Of a stretch of DNA of 56,003 bases, positions 9,242 to 17,486 are shown piece after piece. A program made the position numbers and the translations under genes. The notes beneath the pieces were generated by a model that was not told where the DNA came from, did no database searches, and saw nothing but the letters and a program-made list of their open reading frames with translations. Location: the NCBI GenBank assembly GCA_023150455.1, contig JAKLKW010000007.1, positions 1-56,003 on the forward strand, given 5' to 3'. This DNA comes from Alphaproteobacteria bacterium (GTDB taxonomy: Bacteria; Pseudomonadota; Alphaproteobacteria; JAEULC01). The first letter of the stretch is position 1. Each line of letters opens with the position of its first letter.

Positions 9242-10378
9242 TCACCTCGTTCCGTAGGTCTTTGGATCGATCTTGGCGAAGATCCCCGTCTTGAGGACGG
9301 AATACAGGCGTTCCTCGTCGCGGGGATTCACTCCCGCGAACGCCTTCTCCCATTTGGTCACCAGGTTCTTGTACTCGGCGATTATGGCCTCGGAATCGGC
9401 CGGATTAACCTTGAGCTTCTCCTGCGCCATCTTGCCGAGAGCCTGGGCGTCCTTGGCAACGAAATCCTTGTTTGCCGCGAGCAGGTCGGCCGCCGGCTTG
9501 ACCCATTGGACGCCCTTTGCCCCCATCGCCTTCTCGGCTCGTGCCGTGTTGTCAAGGTACGCAATCGACGACCGCACCATGGAACGGGCCGTCACATCCA
9601 GCAGGGTCGCGCGCTGTTCGGGTTTGAGCGACTTCCAGAACGGGATGTTGTAGGCCCACATCGGCCCCGCGTAGTAGACGCCGATCGGCAGCTCGATCAC
9701 GTACTTGGCGACGTCCCAATAGCTCCGCGATTCCAGCGATTCGAGCGGATTGGCGCCGCAATCCAGCGTGCCGCGCTCCAGTCCCGTGAATATCTCGCTC
9801 GACGGCACATTGACCGCGATCGCGCCCACATGCACCGCCCAGCGATCCCAAAGGCCTCCGGGCATGCGCAACCGCTTGCTCTTTATTTCGGTCAGGCTGG
9901 ATATCTTCTTGTTGCAGAGGAGCAGGTAGGGTGCCGTCGAGTACCCGCCGCCGTAAACGACCCCGACCTTGTTCCATTCCGCCTGGAGCTTGGGATTGAA
10001 GAACCCCATCTCCGTGGTCGCAGCCATCGACACGTAGATGTCCGAGGTGAGCAAGGACAGGTCGGCGAGCACATTGGTGAGAGGCAGCTCCGAAGGCGTG
10101 TAGGTGCCAGCGTGATAGGCGACATGGGCAAGCCCGTCCTTCACGCCGGGCAGCGTGGAACGCGCCGGCACCAGCGATCCCCCGAGGAAGACCTTGAACG
10201 TGATCTCTCCCTTGGTCGCCTTCTTCACGTTCCCGGCCCATTCGGTGTAGTTGACCGCCGAGAACGGATGGTTCGCGTCCAGGAAATTGTTCGCGATATA
10301 CTCCGCCGCGCCGGCAGGCTGCGCAGCCCATGCGAATGTTACGGCCACCACAGCCGCCGACAGACACTTTCTCGTCAT
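9242..10378 (-). CDS. dctP: TRAP transporter substrate-binding protein (DctP type)
   Basis: The 378-residue product starts with a clear Sec signal peptide (MTRKCLSAAVVAVTFAW, cleavage near PAGAAEY) and continues with a TRAP DctP fold: ANHPFSAVNYTEWAGNVKKA, GEITFKVFLGGSL, LPGVKDGLAHVAYH and LEWGTLD-like GLERGTLDCGANPLES. It would capture the substrate in the periplasm and deliver it to DctQM. The ATG at 10378 has AAGGGAGGA just upstream, which decides the start. It lies 96 bases downstream of the Old-Yellow-Enzyme-type gene on the same strand and is probably co-transcribed with it. The family binds many organic acids and amides, so the ligand cannot be named. Confidence 0.93.
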   Translation of the reverse strand: MTRKCLSAAVVAVTFAWAAQPAGAAEYIANNFLDANHPFSAVNYTEWAGNVKKATKGEITFKVFLGGSLVPARSTLPGVKDGLAHVAYHAGTYTPSELPLTNVLADLSLLTSDIYVSMAATTEMGFFNPKLQAEWNKVGVVYGGGYSTAPYLLLCNKKISSLTEIKSKRLRMPGGLWDRWAVHVGAIAVNVPSSEIFTGLERGTLDCGANPLESLESRSYWDVAKYVIELPIGVYYAGPMWAYNIPFWKSLKPEQRATLLDVTARSMVRSSIAYLDNTARAEKAMGAKGVQWVKPAADLLAANKDFVAKDAQALGKMAQEKLKVNPADSEAIIAEYKNLVTKWEKAFAGVNPRDEERLYSVLKTGIFAKIDPKTYGTR

Positions 10379-10474
10379 TCCATCCTCCCTTCGTTGTTCA
10401 TTCGGATGCTTCCGAGAGCCCGCCAATCCGGGCATCGCCCTCGTAGCGATCCGAATCCCCACCGGGCCGCTCCG

Positions 10475-11632
10475 TCATCTCGCGAGCCCGGATCGCAAGA
10501 GCACCCGATCGCGCATCTTGAGCCACCAGCCATAGGCCGGCGGCCATGCATCGAACCGCTCCGGCCCGGCGAGCGCGACCGCCGCCTGCGCGGGCCAATG
10601 CGGGTTGTAGAGCGCCTCGCGGCCGATCGCGACGAAGTCTGCGCTCCCTTCGGCGACGATGGATTCCGCGTGGCGGGCATCGCGGATGAGCCCGACGGCC
10701 ATCGTAAGCATCCCCGTATCGCGCCTCACTCGCTCGGCATAGGGAACCTGGTAGCCCGGGATCCGCGGCATGATCGCCGTGGTCGTTCTCTTGTGGAGGC
10801 CGCCGGACGAGCAGTCGAGCACGTCGACGCCGCGCCTGCCGAATTCGCGCGCGAGCGCGACCGTATCGTCGAGCGTCCAGCCGCCCTCGGAGTCGTCGAC
10901 ACAGGACAGCCGATAGAAAAGCGGCTTGTCGGCCGGCCATTCGGACCGGACCGCATCCACGACCTCCAGCGCGTAGCGGATCCGATTGGCGAAGGTTCCG
11001 CCGTAATCGTCGTCGCGAGCGTTGCTCAGCGGGGAGAGGAACGTGTGGATCAAGTACCCGTGGGCACCATGAACATCGAGGGCCTGAAAGCCGGCTTGGC
11101 GCACCCGACGCGCAGCCGCGGCGAACTGGTCCAGCGTCCGCCTGATCTCGTCGCGCCCAAGCGCCCGAGGGATCGGCCAGCCGGGGTTTGCCGCCAGGGG
11201 CGACGGGGCCACGGTCGGCCACGGCCGGTCGCCGCGCTTTGCGAAATCCGCCTCCGTCAGCGGCTCGAACCCGTCCCACGGACGCTGGACGCTGGCCTTG
11301 CGGCCGGCGTGGTTGATCTGCGCCCCGGGCACAGCGCCGTACTGCGCCATCGCTCCAGCCAGACGCGCCAGAGGTTCGACCTGTTCGTCGAGCCAGATGC
11401 CGAGGTCGCTCCATGTCAGGCGGCCCTCGGGGCAGATCGCGAGAGCCTCGGTGAAGATCAGACCGGCGCCGCCGATCGCCAGCTTGGAGAGATGCACATG
11501 GTGCCAATCGGTCGGCCGACCGTCGCGGGTACCGGCGTACTGCTGCATGGGCGAGATAACAATCCGGTTCGGGAAACGCACATCCCGCACCGCAATCGGT
11601 TCCAACAGTCGCGCCTGCTGAGTATGGGCCAT
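10475..11632 (-). CDS. NADH:flavin oxidoreductase, Old Yellow Enzyme family (YqjM-like)
   Basis: The 385-residue protein is a TIM-barrel FMN enzyme of the class III ene-reductase group: NRIVISPM near the N-terminus, INHAGRKAS, the substrate-binding His pair in VHGAHGYLIHTFLSPL, DDDYGG and the C-terminal FMN segment ADFVAIGREALYNP. Family members reduce activated C=C bonds with NAD(P)H in the cytosol. Oddly, the residue after SPM, a flavin-tuning Cys in YqjM (SPMC), is Gln here (SPMQQY). The start at 11632 (MAHTQQ) fits the family N-terminus; the much longer open frame is not needed. It precedes dctP and is divergent from dctQ, so it may act on the imported compound. Confidence 0.9.
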   Translation of the reverse strand: MAHTQQARLLEPIAVRDVRFPNRIVISPMQQYAGTRDGRPTDWHHVHLSKLAIGGAGLIFTEALAICPEGRLTWSDLGIWLDEQVEPLARLAGAMAQYGAVPGAQINHAGRKASVQRPWDGFEPLTEADFAKRGDRPWPTVAPSPLAANPGWPIPRALGRDEIRRTLDQFAAAARRVRQAGFQALDVHGAHGYLIHTFLSPLSNARDDDYGGTFANRIRYALEVVDAVRSEWPADKPLFYRLSCVDDSEGGWTLDDTVALAREFGRRGVDVLDCSSGGLHKRTTTAIMPRIPGYQVPYAERVRRDTGMLTMAVGLIRDARHAESIVAEGSADFVAIGREALYNPHWPAQAAVALAGPERFDAWPPAYGWWLKMRDRVLLRSGLAR

Positions 11633-11650
11633 TGCCGCTCCAGCCGGGCA

Positions 11651-11679
11651 AGAATGAAACTTCTTGAAAGAAATTTCAA
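11651..11679. promoter_or_regulatory. Palindromic candidate operator overlapping a promoter for the oxidoreductase gene
   Basis: The 22-base site 11656-11677 reads GAAACTTCTT, then GA, then AAGAAATTTC, and matches its own reverse complement at 18 of 22 positions. On the minus strand it overlaps a possible promoter, TTGAAA (11679-11674), 17-base spacer, CATTCT (11656-11651). Its TTCTTGAA core recurs in inverse orientation upstream of the XRE-cupin gene. This suggests a repressor site, with that regulator as first candidate. Confidence 0.45.
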
Positions 11680-11734
11680 TACGCCCGAACATGGTCGCAG
11701 GCTTCCGGGTTGACCTCCTGCGCAAGCGTGCCCG

Positions 11735-12301
11735 ATGACGGCATTGACTTGGTTCGATCGCGTGTGCCGGGTAAGCAGTACGATACTGCTTGGCTTCGGC
11801 TGCGTTGCCGTCGTCTTGATGGCGCTCCACGTCTCGTACGACGTGCTGGGGCGCAGCCTCGCCAAGGCGGGTATCTATGGGACGACCGAGATCGTGTCGT
11901 TCTACTACATGGTCGCGGCAGTATGCCTGCCGCTCGCCCACATCGAGCTCAGGGACGAGCACATCACCGTGGACGTGTTCTACGGGTATCTGCCCGGCGC
12001 GCTGAAATCGGCCGTCATGGCGTTCTCCATCGCTTGTACCGCGGCGTTCTTCGCGACCTTTTCCTATCGCTCGTGGCAGGATGCGCTGGCGGCGTTCGCC
12101 ACGGGCGAGACGTTGATGGGATATGCGGAAATCCCCATCTGGCCCGCACGCTTCTTCCTGCCGGTTTCGTTCGCCTTTGTCGTCGTAGCCTGCATGTTGC
12201 GCCTGGCCAGGGTCTTCCTTCCGCCGCCTGACGCCGACGTGGCTGCGACCCCGACGGAGTTGCTCGGGGACCAGACTGCGGCGCGAAGCTTGCGGGCATA
12301 G
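11735..12301 (+). CDS. dctQ: TRAP transporter small permease (DctQ type)
   Basis: The 188-residue protein has four hydrophobic segments, at about 14-35, 48-68, 88-108 and 133-160, and the family motif around LMALHVSYDVLGRSL and MVAAVCLPLAHIELRDEHI. DctQ pairs with DctM in the inner membrane. It is unusual that it is transcribed away from dctP and dctM, with the oxidoreductase and dctP on the opposite strand of the same divergent region. No other dctQ is seen in the window, so it most likely completes the transporter formed by dctM at 7.1-8.4 kb and dctP at 9.2-10.4 kb. The last 30 residues are a polar tail. Confidence 0.9.
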   Translation: MTALTWFDRVCRVSSTILLGFGCVAVVLMALHVSYDVLGRSLAKAGIYGTTEIVSFYYMVAAVCLPLAHIELRDEHITVDVFYGYLPGALKSAVMAFSIACTAAFFATFSYRSWQDALAAFATGETLMGYAEIPIWPARFFLPVSFAFVVVACMLRLARVFLPPPDADVAATPTELLGDQTAARSLRA

Positions 12302-12675
12302 CCGAGAAGCGTGCGGCGGCCGGGGTTCGCCCGCGGTCGCGGCCGCAGACCGCCGGTCGAGGTGGTCTTCGTGCCCCGGTTCCAGGGCGGCTGGTCAGCG
12401 ATTCGGTCGCCGGAATGGCCGGCGGCCGGCCACCCATGCGCCGAACCAGATACTGCCGCGATGCCAGCTGCTCGTCATGGCACCACCAAGGAACCGGAAG
12501 CCACGATCTGGTGCCTGCAACACGATCATGTTTCCGAGACGCGGTACGATACGCGAGGCGACACCCCGCTCGCCAGCGGCTGTGCCGCGTGCGCCTGACG
12601 AACGTAACGAACGCTTCGCTGCCCGACTTGCGATGGATGAGGCGATGAGGCCGACCTCGAGCTTCCGAACCGCCT
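12302..12675. other. Gene-free spacer between dctQ and gspD
   Basis: No convincing gene is visible on either strand. Short open frames here have no ribosome-binding site or recognisable sequence. A GC palindrome, TGGCCGGC-G-GCCGGCCA (12416-12432), lies in the middle and may help termination between these convergent genes. Confidence 0.45.
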
Positions 12676-15033
12676 CTACAGCCCGTGGTCCTTGATGACG
12701 CGGCGCGGCTGGCGCACGCCGTCCTGCTGCAGGCGCAGCAGGTTGAGGAACTTCCGCCGCATGTCCTGGGTCATGTCGCGCGCGTCCTGCGCCGAGGTGA
12801 TCACGCGCGGCGTGATGAGCACGATCAGCTCCGTGCGGCGCGCCTGCGCGTTGGTCGCGCCGAACAGCGCGCCCAGCACCGGGATGCGGTGCAGCACCGG
12901 GATGCCGGCCTGCGTCTCGCGCGCGTCCTCGCGGATGAGGCCGCCGAGCATCACCGTCTCGTTGTCCTGGATCGCGATCGTGCTCGAGATGGTGCGCTGC
13001 TGGATGGTCGGCGAGTTGATGGTCGAGGTCGTCGTCGTGGTGACGTCGCTGACCTCCTGCGCGACGTCGAGCGTGACGAGGCCGCCCGAGTTGACGCGCG
13101 GCGTCACCTCCAGCGTCACGCCGGTCTGGCGGTATTGCACCGTGTTGACCACCAGCGGATTGCTGGTGACGGTCGACGTCGCCTGCTGCGTGATGATCGG
13201 CACTTCGTCGCCGACCTGCAGCCGCGCCGGCTGGTTGTCGAGCACCAGCACGTGCGGCGAGGAGATCACGTTGACCTCGGTCAGCGACGATAGTGCGTCG
13301 ATCACGAAGCGCACGCGGTCGGTGCCGTTGATGGTGAAGGCGAAGCCCGGCAGCGACCCGGCGGCGGCGGCGGCCAGGTCGGTGATGTCGGTGCCCTTGG
13401 TCAGGATGGCCGTGCCGTCGTTGCCAATGCCGAGGCCGCCGTTGCTGATCAGGTACTGCACGCCGTAGCGCAGCTGGTCCTGCAGGCTGACCTCGAAGAT
13501 GGTGGCCTCGACCAGCACCTGCAGCGGCACCAGGTCGACCTTCTCCAGCACGTCCTGGATCAGCTCGAAGTCCTTCGGCGTGGCGGCGATCAAGAGCGCG
13601 TTGTTCTTCTCGTCCGCCGTGATGCGCACGCCGGCGCCGAGCCGCCCCGGCGCGCCGCCGGCGGGGCCCTGCGCCGCATTGGCCTGCTGGTTGCGCGTCA
13701 GGAGCGAGGACGGGCTGTCGGCGGCGGCCGCTCCGGCCGGTCCCGGCGCCGGCGGCGGCTCGCCCACCCTGCCCGGCCGGTCGAGCGGCTGCTGCACGTT
13801 GAACGTGTTGGGCGACGAGGTCGTGTTGCCCCGGGCCGTGCCCGCGGTCCTGGGGTAGTCGAGCTCGGTGCGCACGACGTCGGGCCGGCGCGCGCCGCGC
13901 GGCTGCGTCGAGTCCGGCGGCTCCACCGCGGCGCCGTCGGCGAACACCGCGCGCAAGGTCTTGGCCAAGTCGGCGGCGCGCCCGTTCTGGACGTAGTAGA
14001 CGAACAGGCGCGTCTCGTTGGCGCTGCGCGTGCGGTCCAGGCGGTAGATCCAGTGCCGCGCCTCCTCGAGGTAGCGCACCTGGCGCGAGATGGTCATCAC
14101 GGCGTTCAGCCGGTCGACCGGGATGAAGCGCACCGGCCCGCGCGGGCCGCCCTTGCCGCTGGCGGCGAAGATGCCCTCGAGCTCGGCCACCATCGTGTTG
14201 GCGTCGACGTTCTCGAGCGAGGTCAACAGCACGCTCTGGCCCGACATCTGGTCGACGTCGAAGACGTTGACCGTGCCCGACGCCAGCGCGAGCTGCGGTC
14301 CCGTGCCCGCGACCATGATCATGTTGCGATCGGGATCGATGAGCGGGATCGAGTTCTCCGGCAGCATCGGCTGCAGGATCTTCGCCATCTCCTCGGCGGC
14401 GATGAACTCGAGCGGGAAGATGCGCAGGCCCGCGCCCTCGCCGCCGGCCTCCGTGCCCACGCGCAGGCCGCCGGCGGCGACGCCGGCGACGCCGGGGTTC
14501 TTGGTCACGCGGTAGATGTTGCCGTACATCACGACGCGCGCGCCGCGGCCCTCGAGCGCCGCCTCGAGCGCGGGCAGCAGCGCCGACTTGTTGACCGGCC
14601 TGCCGGTCTGCAGCGTGATGCCGCCGCTGACGTCGGGGTCGATCACGTAGTTGGCCCGCAGCAGGTCGCCCAGGATGACGCGCGCCACCTCCTGGATGTC
14701 GGCGTCGCGGAAATCGAGCGTGATGTCGCCGGTGGCGCGGGGCCCGCGCGCCGGCTGCGGCGCCTTGGCGTTCACCGGCCGGCCGCCGCCGAGATAGAGC
14801 TCGTCGATCATCGGCGGGGTGATCTTGCGGCTGCCGACCTCGCCGATGCGCGGCCGCACATTGGTCGGCTGCGCCAGGCGCTGCGGCGCCTCGGCGACAC
14901 CGGGCGGGATGGTCGAGGACTGCGGCACCTCGCTGACCTCGCGCACCGGGCCGGCGGTGCAGGCGACCAGCATGCCCGCAAACAGGGTCGCGACCAGCGC
15001 ACGCGGCGCTTGGGCCCTGACTGCCTGGATCAC
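12676..15033 (-). CDS. gspD: Type II secretion outer-membrane secretin GspD, predicted lipoprotein
   Basis: The 785-residue protein forms the outer-membrane pore of the type II secretion system. It has a lipoprotein signal ending in the lipobox LVAC, then N0/N1-type domains (ITLDFRDADIQEVARVIL), a Pro/Gly-rich loop at about 420-470, and the C-terminal secretin domain with VPIITQQA, GGLIRED and GIPVLHRIPVLGALFG. The GTG at 15033 is chosen over an ATG at 15099 because AGGGGAG lies about nine bases upstream of it and it gives a normal lipoprotein leader. It is the last gene of the system, separated from the preceding gene by 109 bases that contain a good promoter. The lipid anchor may replace a pilotin, as no pilotin gene is seen. 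Confidence 0.94.
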   Translation of the reverse strand: MIQAVRAQAPRALVATLFAGMLVACTAGPVREVSEVPQSSTIPPGVAEAPQRLAQPTNVRPRIGEVGSRKITPPMIDELYLGGGRPVNAKAPQPARGPRATGDITLDFRDADIQEVARVILGDLLRANYVIDPDVSGGITLQTGRPVNKSALLPALEAALEGRGARVVMYGNIYRVTKNPGVAGVAAGGLRVGTEAGGEGAGLRIFPLEFIAAEEMAKILQPMLPENSIPLIDPDRNMIMVAGTGPQLALASGTVNVFDVDQMSGQSVLLTSLENVDANTMVAELEGIFAASGKGGPRGPVRFIPVDRLNAVMTISRQVRYLEEARHWIYRLDRTRSANETRLFVYYVQNGRAADLAKTLRAVFADGAAVEPPDSTQPRGARRPDVVRTELDYPRTAGTARGNTTSSPNTFNVQQPLDRPGRVGEPPPAPGPAGAAAADSPSSLLTRNQQANAAQGPAGGAPGRLGAGVRITADEKNNALLIAATPKDFELIQDVLEKVDLVPLQVLVEATIFEVSLQDQLRYGVQYLISNGGLGIGNDGTAILTKGTDITDLAAAAAGSLPGFAFTINGTDRVRFVIDALSSLTEVNVISSPHVLVLDNQPARLQVGDEVPIITQQATSTVTSNPLVVNTVQYRQTGVTLEVTPRVNSGGLVTLDVAQEVSDVTTTTTSTINSPTIQQRTISSTIAIQDNETVMLGGLIREDARETQAGIPVLHRIPVLGALFGATNAQARRTELIVLITPRVITSAQDARDMTQDMRRKFLNLLRLQQDGVRQPRRVIKDHGL

Positions 15034-15071
15034 CCCCGCTGCTCCCCTGTGGATAACTTGTGCCGTCAGAG

Positions 15072-15099
15072 AATATACCGGATGAAGGTCGCCGATCAA
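15072..15099 (-). promoter_or_regulatory. Candidate sigma-70-type promoter for gspD
   Basis: On the minus strand TTGATC (15099-15094), a 16-base spacer and TATATT (15077-15072) lie in a locally AT-rich stretch 39 bases before the gspD GTG. Five of six -10 bases and four of six -35 bases match consensus. It would allow extra secretin synthesis apart from the main operon. Confidence 0.5.
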
Positions 15100-15142
15100 C
15101 CAATTGTCAGAAGGCGATTTTACAGTTTGTTCGTGATTCGTT

Positions 15143-15670
15143 TCATTTTCGCTCGTGCAGCGGGATCGCCTCTTTCCGCTCGCCTTGGCGCAGCACGACC
15201 TCGTTGCTGGCGATCGAGGCGACGGTCCAGCCTTCCACGGTCTCGCCCTCGGCCAGGCGCAGCGACCTGCCCGTGGCGTGGTGCTGCAGCAGCAGCAGCT
15301 TGCGTTCCGGCGTGACCACGACGCCGCGCAGGTAGTAGACGCCGAGCACCAGGCGCATGCCCTTGGGCCCGGGCGTCGTCACGGGCGTGCTGGGCTCGGG
15401 CGGCGGGCCGCCCTGCAGCGCGGCCAGCGGCGACGGCGGCCGGCGCGTCGCGGTGAAAAGCGGCCGGCTGAGCGTGGCGGAGAACGTCTCCTGCGGCGGC
15501 AGCGCCAGGTCGCCGACGGACGGCGCGGCGAACGGCTTCGCGCCGCGCCCGGCGACGAGCGGACCCTGGCCGTCCACCGCCACCGGCGCCGCCAGCGGCC
15601 AGATGGTGGCGGCGAGCAAAAGCGCGGCGACCGACCACAGCGCCGCCTGGGTCGGGCGCGCGGCGTTCAT
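15143..15670 (-). CDS. Type II secretion GspC/GspN-like inner-membrane protein
   Basis: The 175-residue protein has one N-terminal membrane anchor (ALWSVAALLLAATIWPLA) and a periplasmic part. This consists of a Pro-rich linker with FSATLSRPLFTATRRPP and a small beta domain from about residue 100 (MRLVLGVYYLRGVVVTPE, then AEGETVEGWTVASI, then VVLRQGE). This resembles the homology region of GspC, which links the inner-membrane platform to the secretin. It could equally be labelled GspN in similar operons. Its ATG overlaps the gspM stop as ATGA, so the two are translationally coupled. No PDZ domain is present, so it is a short form. Confidence 0.75.
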   Translation of the reverse strand: MNAARPTQAALWSVAALLLAATIWPLAAPVAVDGQGPLVAGRGAKPFAAPSVGDLALPPQETFSATLSRPLFTATRRPPSPLAALQGGPPPEPSTPVTTPGPKGMRLVLGVYYLRGVVVTPERKLLLLQHHATGRSLRLAEGETVEGWTVASIASNEVVLRQGERKEAIPLHERK

Positions 15671-16266
15671 GCCGGGCCCTGCTTGCGGTAGGCGACGAGG
15701 TCCATCTGCACGTCCATCGGGTTGGCCATGCCGCCGGCGCGCGCCGTGCGCGCGCGCAGGTAGAGGTTGGTGACGATGACGGCCGGCCGTCCCGCCTCGA
15801 GCGCGTAGACGACGCGCTGGAAGCCGGGCAGGTCGCAGGCGAACTGCACGCGCAGCGCGACGCGGCGCTGTCCGCCTTCCTCGCCCGGCGGCAGCTGCTC
15901 GATGCTGATCAGGTTGGCGCGCACGGCCGCGATCAGGTCGCGCACGCGCTCGTGCAGCGCGGCGGTGGCAGCGGCGTCGCTCGCACCCGGCAGCAGCAGG
16001 CCCTCGAGCGCGGCCGGGTTGCGCAAGGTCGTGGCGGCCCGCGCGAGCTCGGCCTTGCGCCGGCCGATCTCCGCCTCGGCGGCGAGCGCCGACCGGTATT
16101 GCGCGACGTCCTCGGCCAGGCGCGCCTTGAGCACGGTCAGCGGCAGCACCAGCCCGAGCAGGACCAGCAGCACGGCCACCGCCAGCAGGCCCACGGCCGC
16201 GATGCGCGAGCGCGGGCTGCCGGGCGGGCCCAGGTCGATGCCGGTCGCGAGATCCGTCATCCTCAT
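15667..16266 (-). CDS. gspM: Type II secretion GspM-like inner-membrane platform protein
   Basis: The 199-residue protein has a short cytosolic start, one strong membrane helix at about 22-45 (VGLLAVAVLLVLLGLVLP), a coiled helical segment and a C-terminal ferredoxin-like domain (RVALRVQFACDLPGFQRVVYAL). This matches the GspM/PilO-type architecture. GspM pairs with GspL to hold the ATPase at the inner membrane. The start ATG at 16266 overlaps the gspL stop as ATGA; a second ATG two codons later is also possible. Sequence conservation in this family is low, so the name rests on topology and on its place between gspL and the gspC/N-like gene. Confidence 0.82.
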   Translation of the reverse strand: MRMTDLATGIDLGPPGSPRSRIAAVGLLAVAVLLVLLGLVLPLTVLKARLAEDVAQYRSALAAEAEIGRRKAELARAATTLRNPAALEGLLLPGASDAAATAALHERVRDLIAAVRANLISIEQLPPGEEGGQRRVALRVQFACDLPGFQRVVYALEAGRPAVIVTNLYLRARTARAGGMANPMDVQMDLVAYRKQGPA

Positions 16267-17384
16267 GGCTGCGGCCTCGCGCCGGGCTCGCCCGCCGCGG
16301 CGCTCCGGCCGCCGCCGGCGCCCTGCGCGCCGGCGTACTGGATCGAGAAATGGAAGCGCTCGGCGCCCGTCACCGGATCGCGGGTCACCGGCGCGACATA
16401 GGCGACCTTGGCGAACATCGGTGCCGATTCCAGCAGATGCACCAGCTGCGCGCTCGCCCGCGTCGTGCCCTCGATCTCGATCTCGCGGCCGACGACGTTG
16501 AACTGGTCGAGATAGGTGTCGTCGGGCAGGAGCGCCGTCAGGCGGTCGAGCACGCGCACGACCGAAGGCGCCTCGAGCTTGGCGCGCACGATGGTGTCGA
16601 GCCCCTGCCCGAGCCTTTCCACCTCGCCCAGCAGCCGTCGCACCTCGTCGGCGTCGGCGCGCGTGGCGGCGGCGCGCTCGGCCAGGGGCGCGCGCACGAG
16701 GTACAGGCGCAGCACCGGCGACAGGAGCGCCGTCACGGACAGGCCCGCGATCGCGATCAGCGCCCAGGCGGTCGGCCGCGGCAGCGACGTCGGCCGGGAC
16801 GGCGCGGGCGCCTCGTCCGCCTCGGCGTCGGCCGGCAGCGTCGCATCCAGGCCGACGATGCCGACGCGCACCGCGCCGCGCTCGGCGCCGGCGGCGACCA
16901 GCCGGTCCACCACCGCGTCGACGAAGCGGCGCGGCGCGACCGCGATCGCGACGACGAGCGTGCGGTCGTCGCTGCGCTTCGCGTCGACCGAGTAGAACAG
17001 GTAGACCTGCGCGGCGCGGAACGGCGTGTAGCGCTCGACCTCGCGCTCGATGGCGCGGCGCTGGTCGGCTTCCGGCACGCGCGGCAGGGTCAGCTCGCGC
17101 TTGAGCGCGCGGTCGGCGGCGAGCAGCACGAGCACGTCGCACAGCGCGGGATCGACCTCGCCCAGCACGTCCTCGATCGGCCGCAGGGCGGCGCCTTCGA
17201 GTGGAGGCTCCCTCGGCGCCGCCGCGCCGGCGGGCGGCGCGGCCGCGAGCGAGATGCTGCCGAGCTCCCGCACGCCCGCGGCGTCCTCGAGCGCGACGCC
17301 CGCCTGGTCGCCGGAGACGACGACGCGCAGCCGGTCGCGCCCGAGCCCGAGCGCACGCGCGATCCGCGCCGGCAGCAGCCCCAC
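16263..17384 (-). CDS. gspL: Type II secretion GspL-like protein (PilN-type C-terminal domain)
   Basis: The 373-residue product has an actin-like N-terminal half (LVLLAADRALKRELTLPRVP, REVERYTPFRAAQVYLFY), a membrane helix at about 205-228 and a periplasmic PilN/ferredoxin-like domain (LLPDDTYLDQFNVVGREIEIEG). It recruits the GspE ATPase to the membrane. The GTG at 17384 is the first normal start codon, but the frame stays open upstream and encodes TPSRFFSWWVAEL, which reads like true protein. A CTG at 17426 with GAGG six bases before it could be the real start. A one-base indel near 17450 that disconnects the ATG at 17458 is the alternative. The 3' end overlaps gspM. Confidence 0.87.
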   Translation of the reverse strand: MGLLPARIARALGLGRDRLRVVVSGDQAGVALEDAAGVRELGSISLAAAPPAGAAAPREPPLEGAALRPIEDVLGEVDPALCDVLVLLAADRALKRELTLPRVPEADQRRAIEREVERYTPFRAAQVYLFYSVDAKRSDDRTLVVAIAVAPRRFVDAVVDRLVAAGAERGAVRVGIVGLDATLPADAEADEAPAPSRPTSLPRPTAWALIAIAGLSVTALLSPVLRLYLVRAPLAERAAATRADADEVRRLLGEVERLGQGLDTIVRAKLEAPSVVRVLDRLTALLPDDTYLDQFNVVGREIEIEGTTRASAQLVHLLESAPMFAKVAYVAPVTRDPVTGAERFHFSIQYAGAQGAGGGRSAAAGEPGARPQP

Positions 17385-17486
17385 CAGCTCCGCGACCCAC
17401 CAGGAGAAGAAGCGGCTCGGCGTCAGGACGCACCTCGCAACCAGCCTGCCCCCAACATACCGCGCCCCGCCCGCGCGCGCCGCAAC

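Noticed and set aside
12311..12598. Short open frames in the dctQ-gspD spacer on both strands
   Set aside because: No ribosome-binding site, odd composition and no recognisable sequence; one is only the continuation of a gspD shadow frame.
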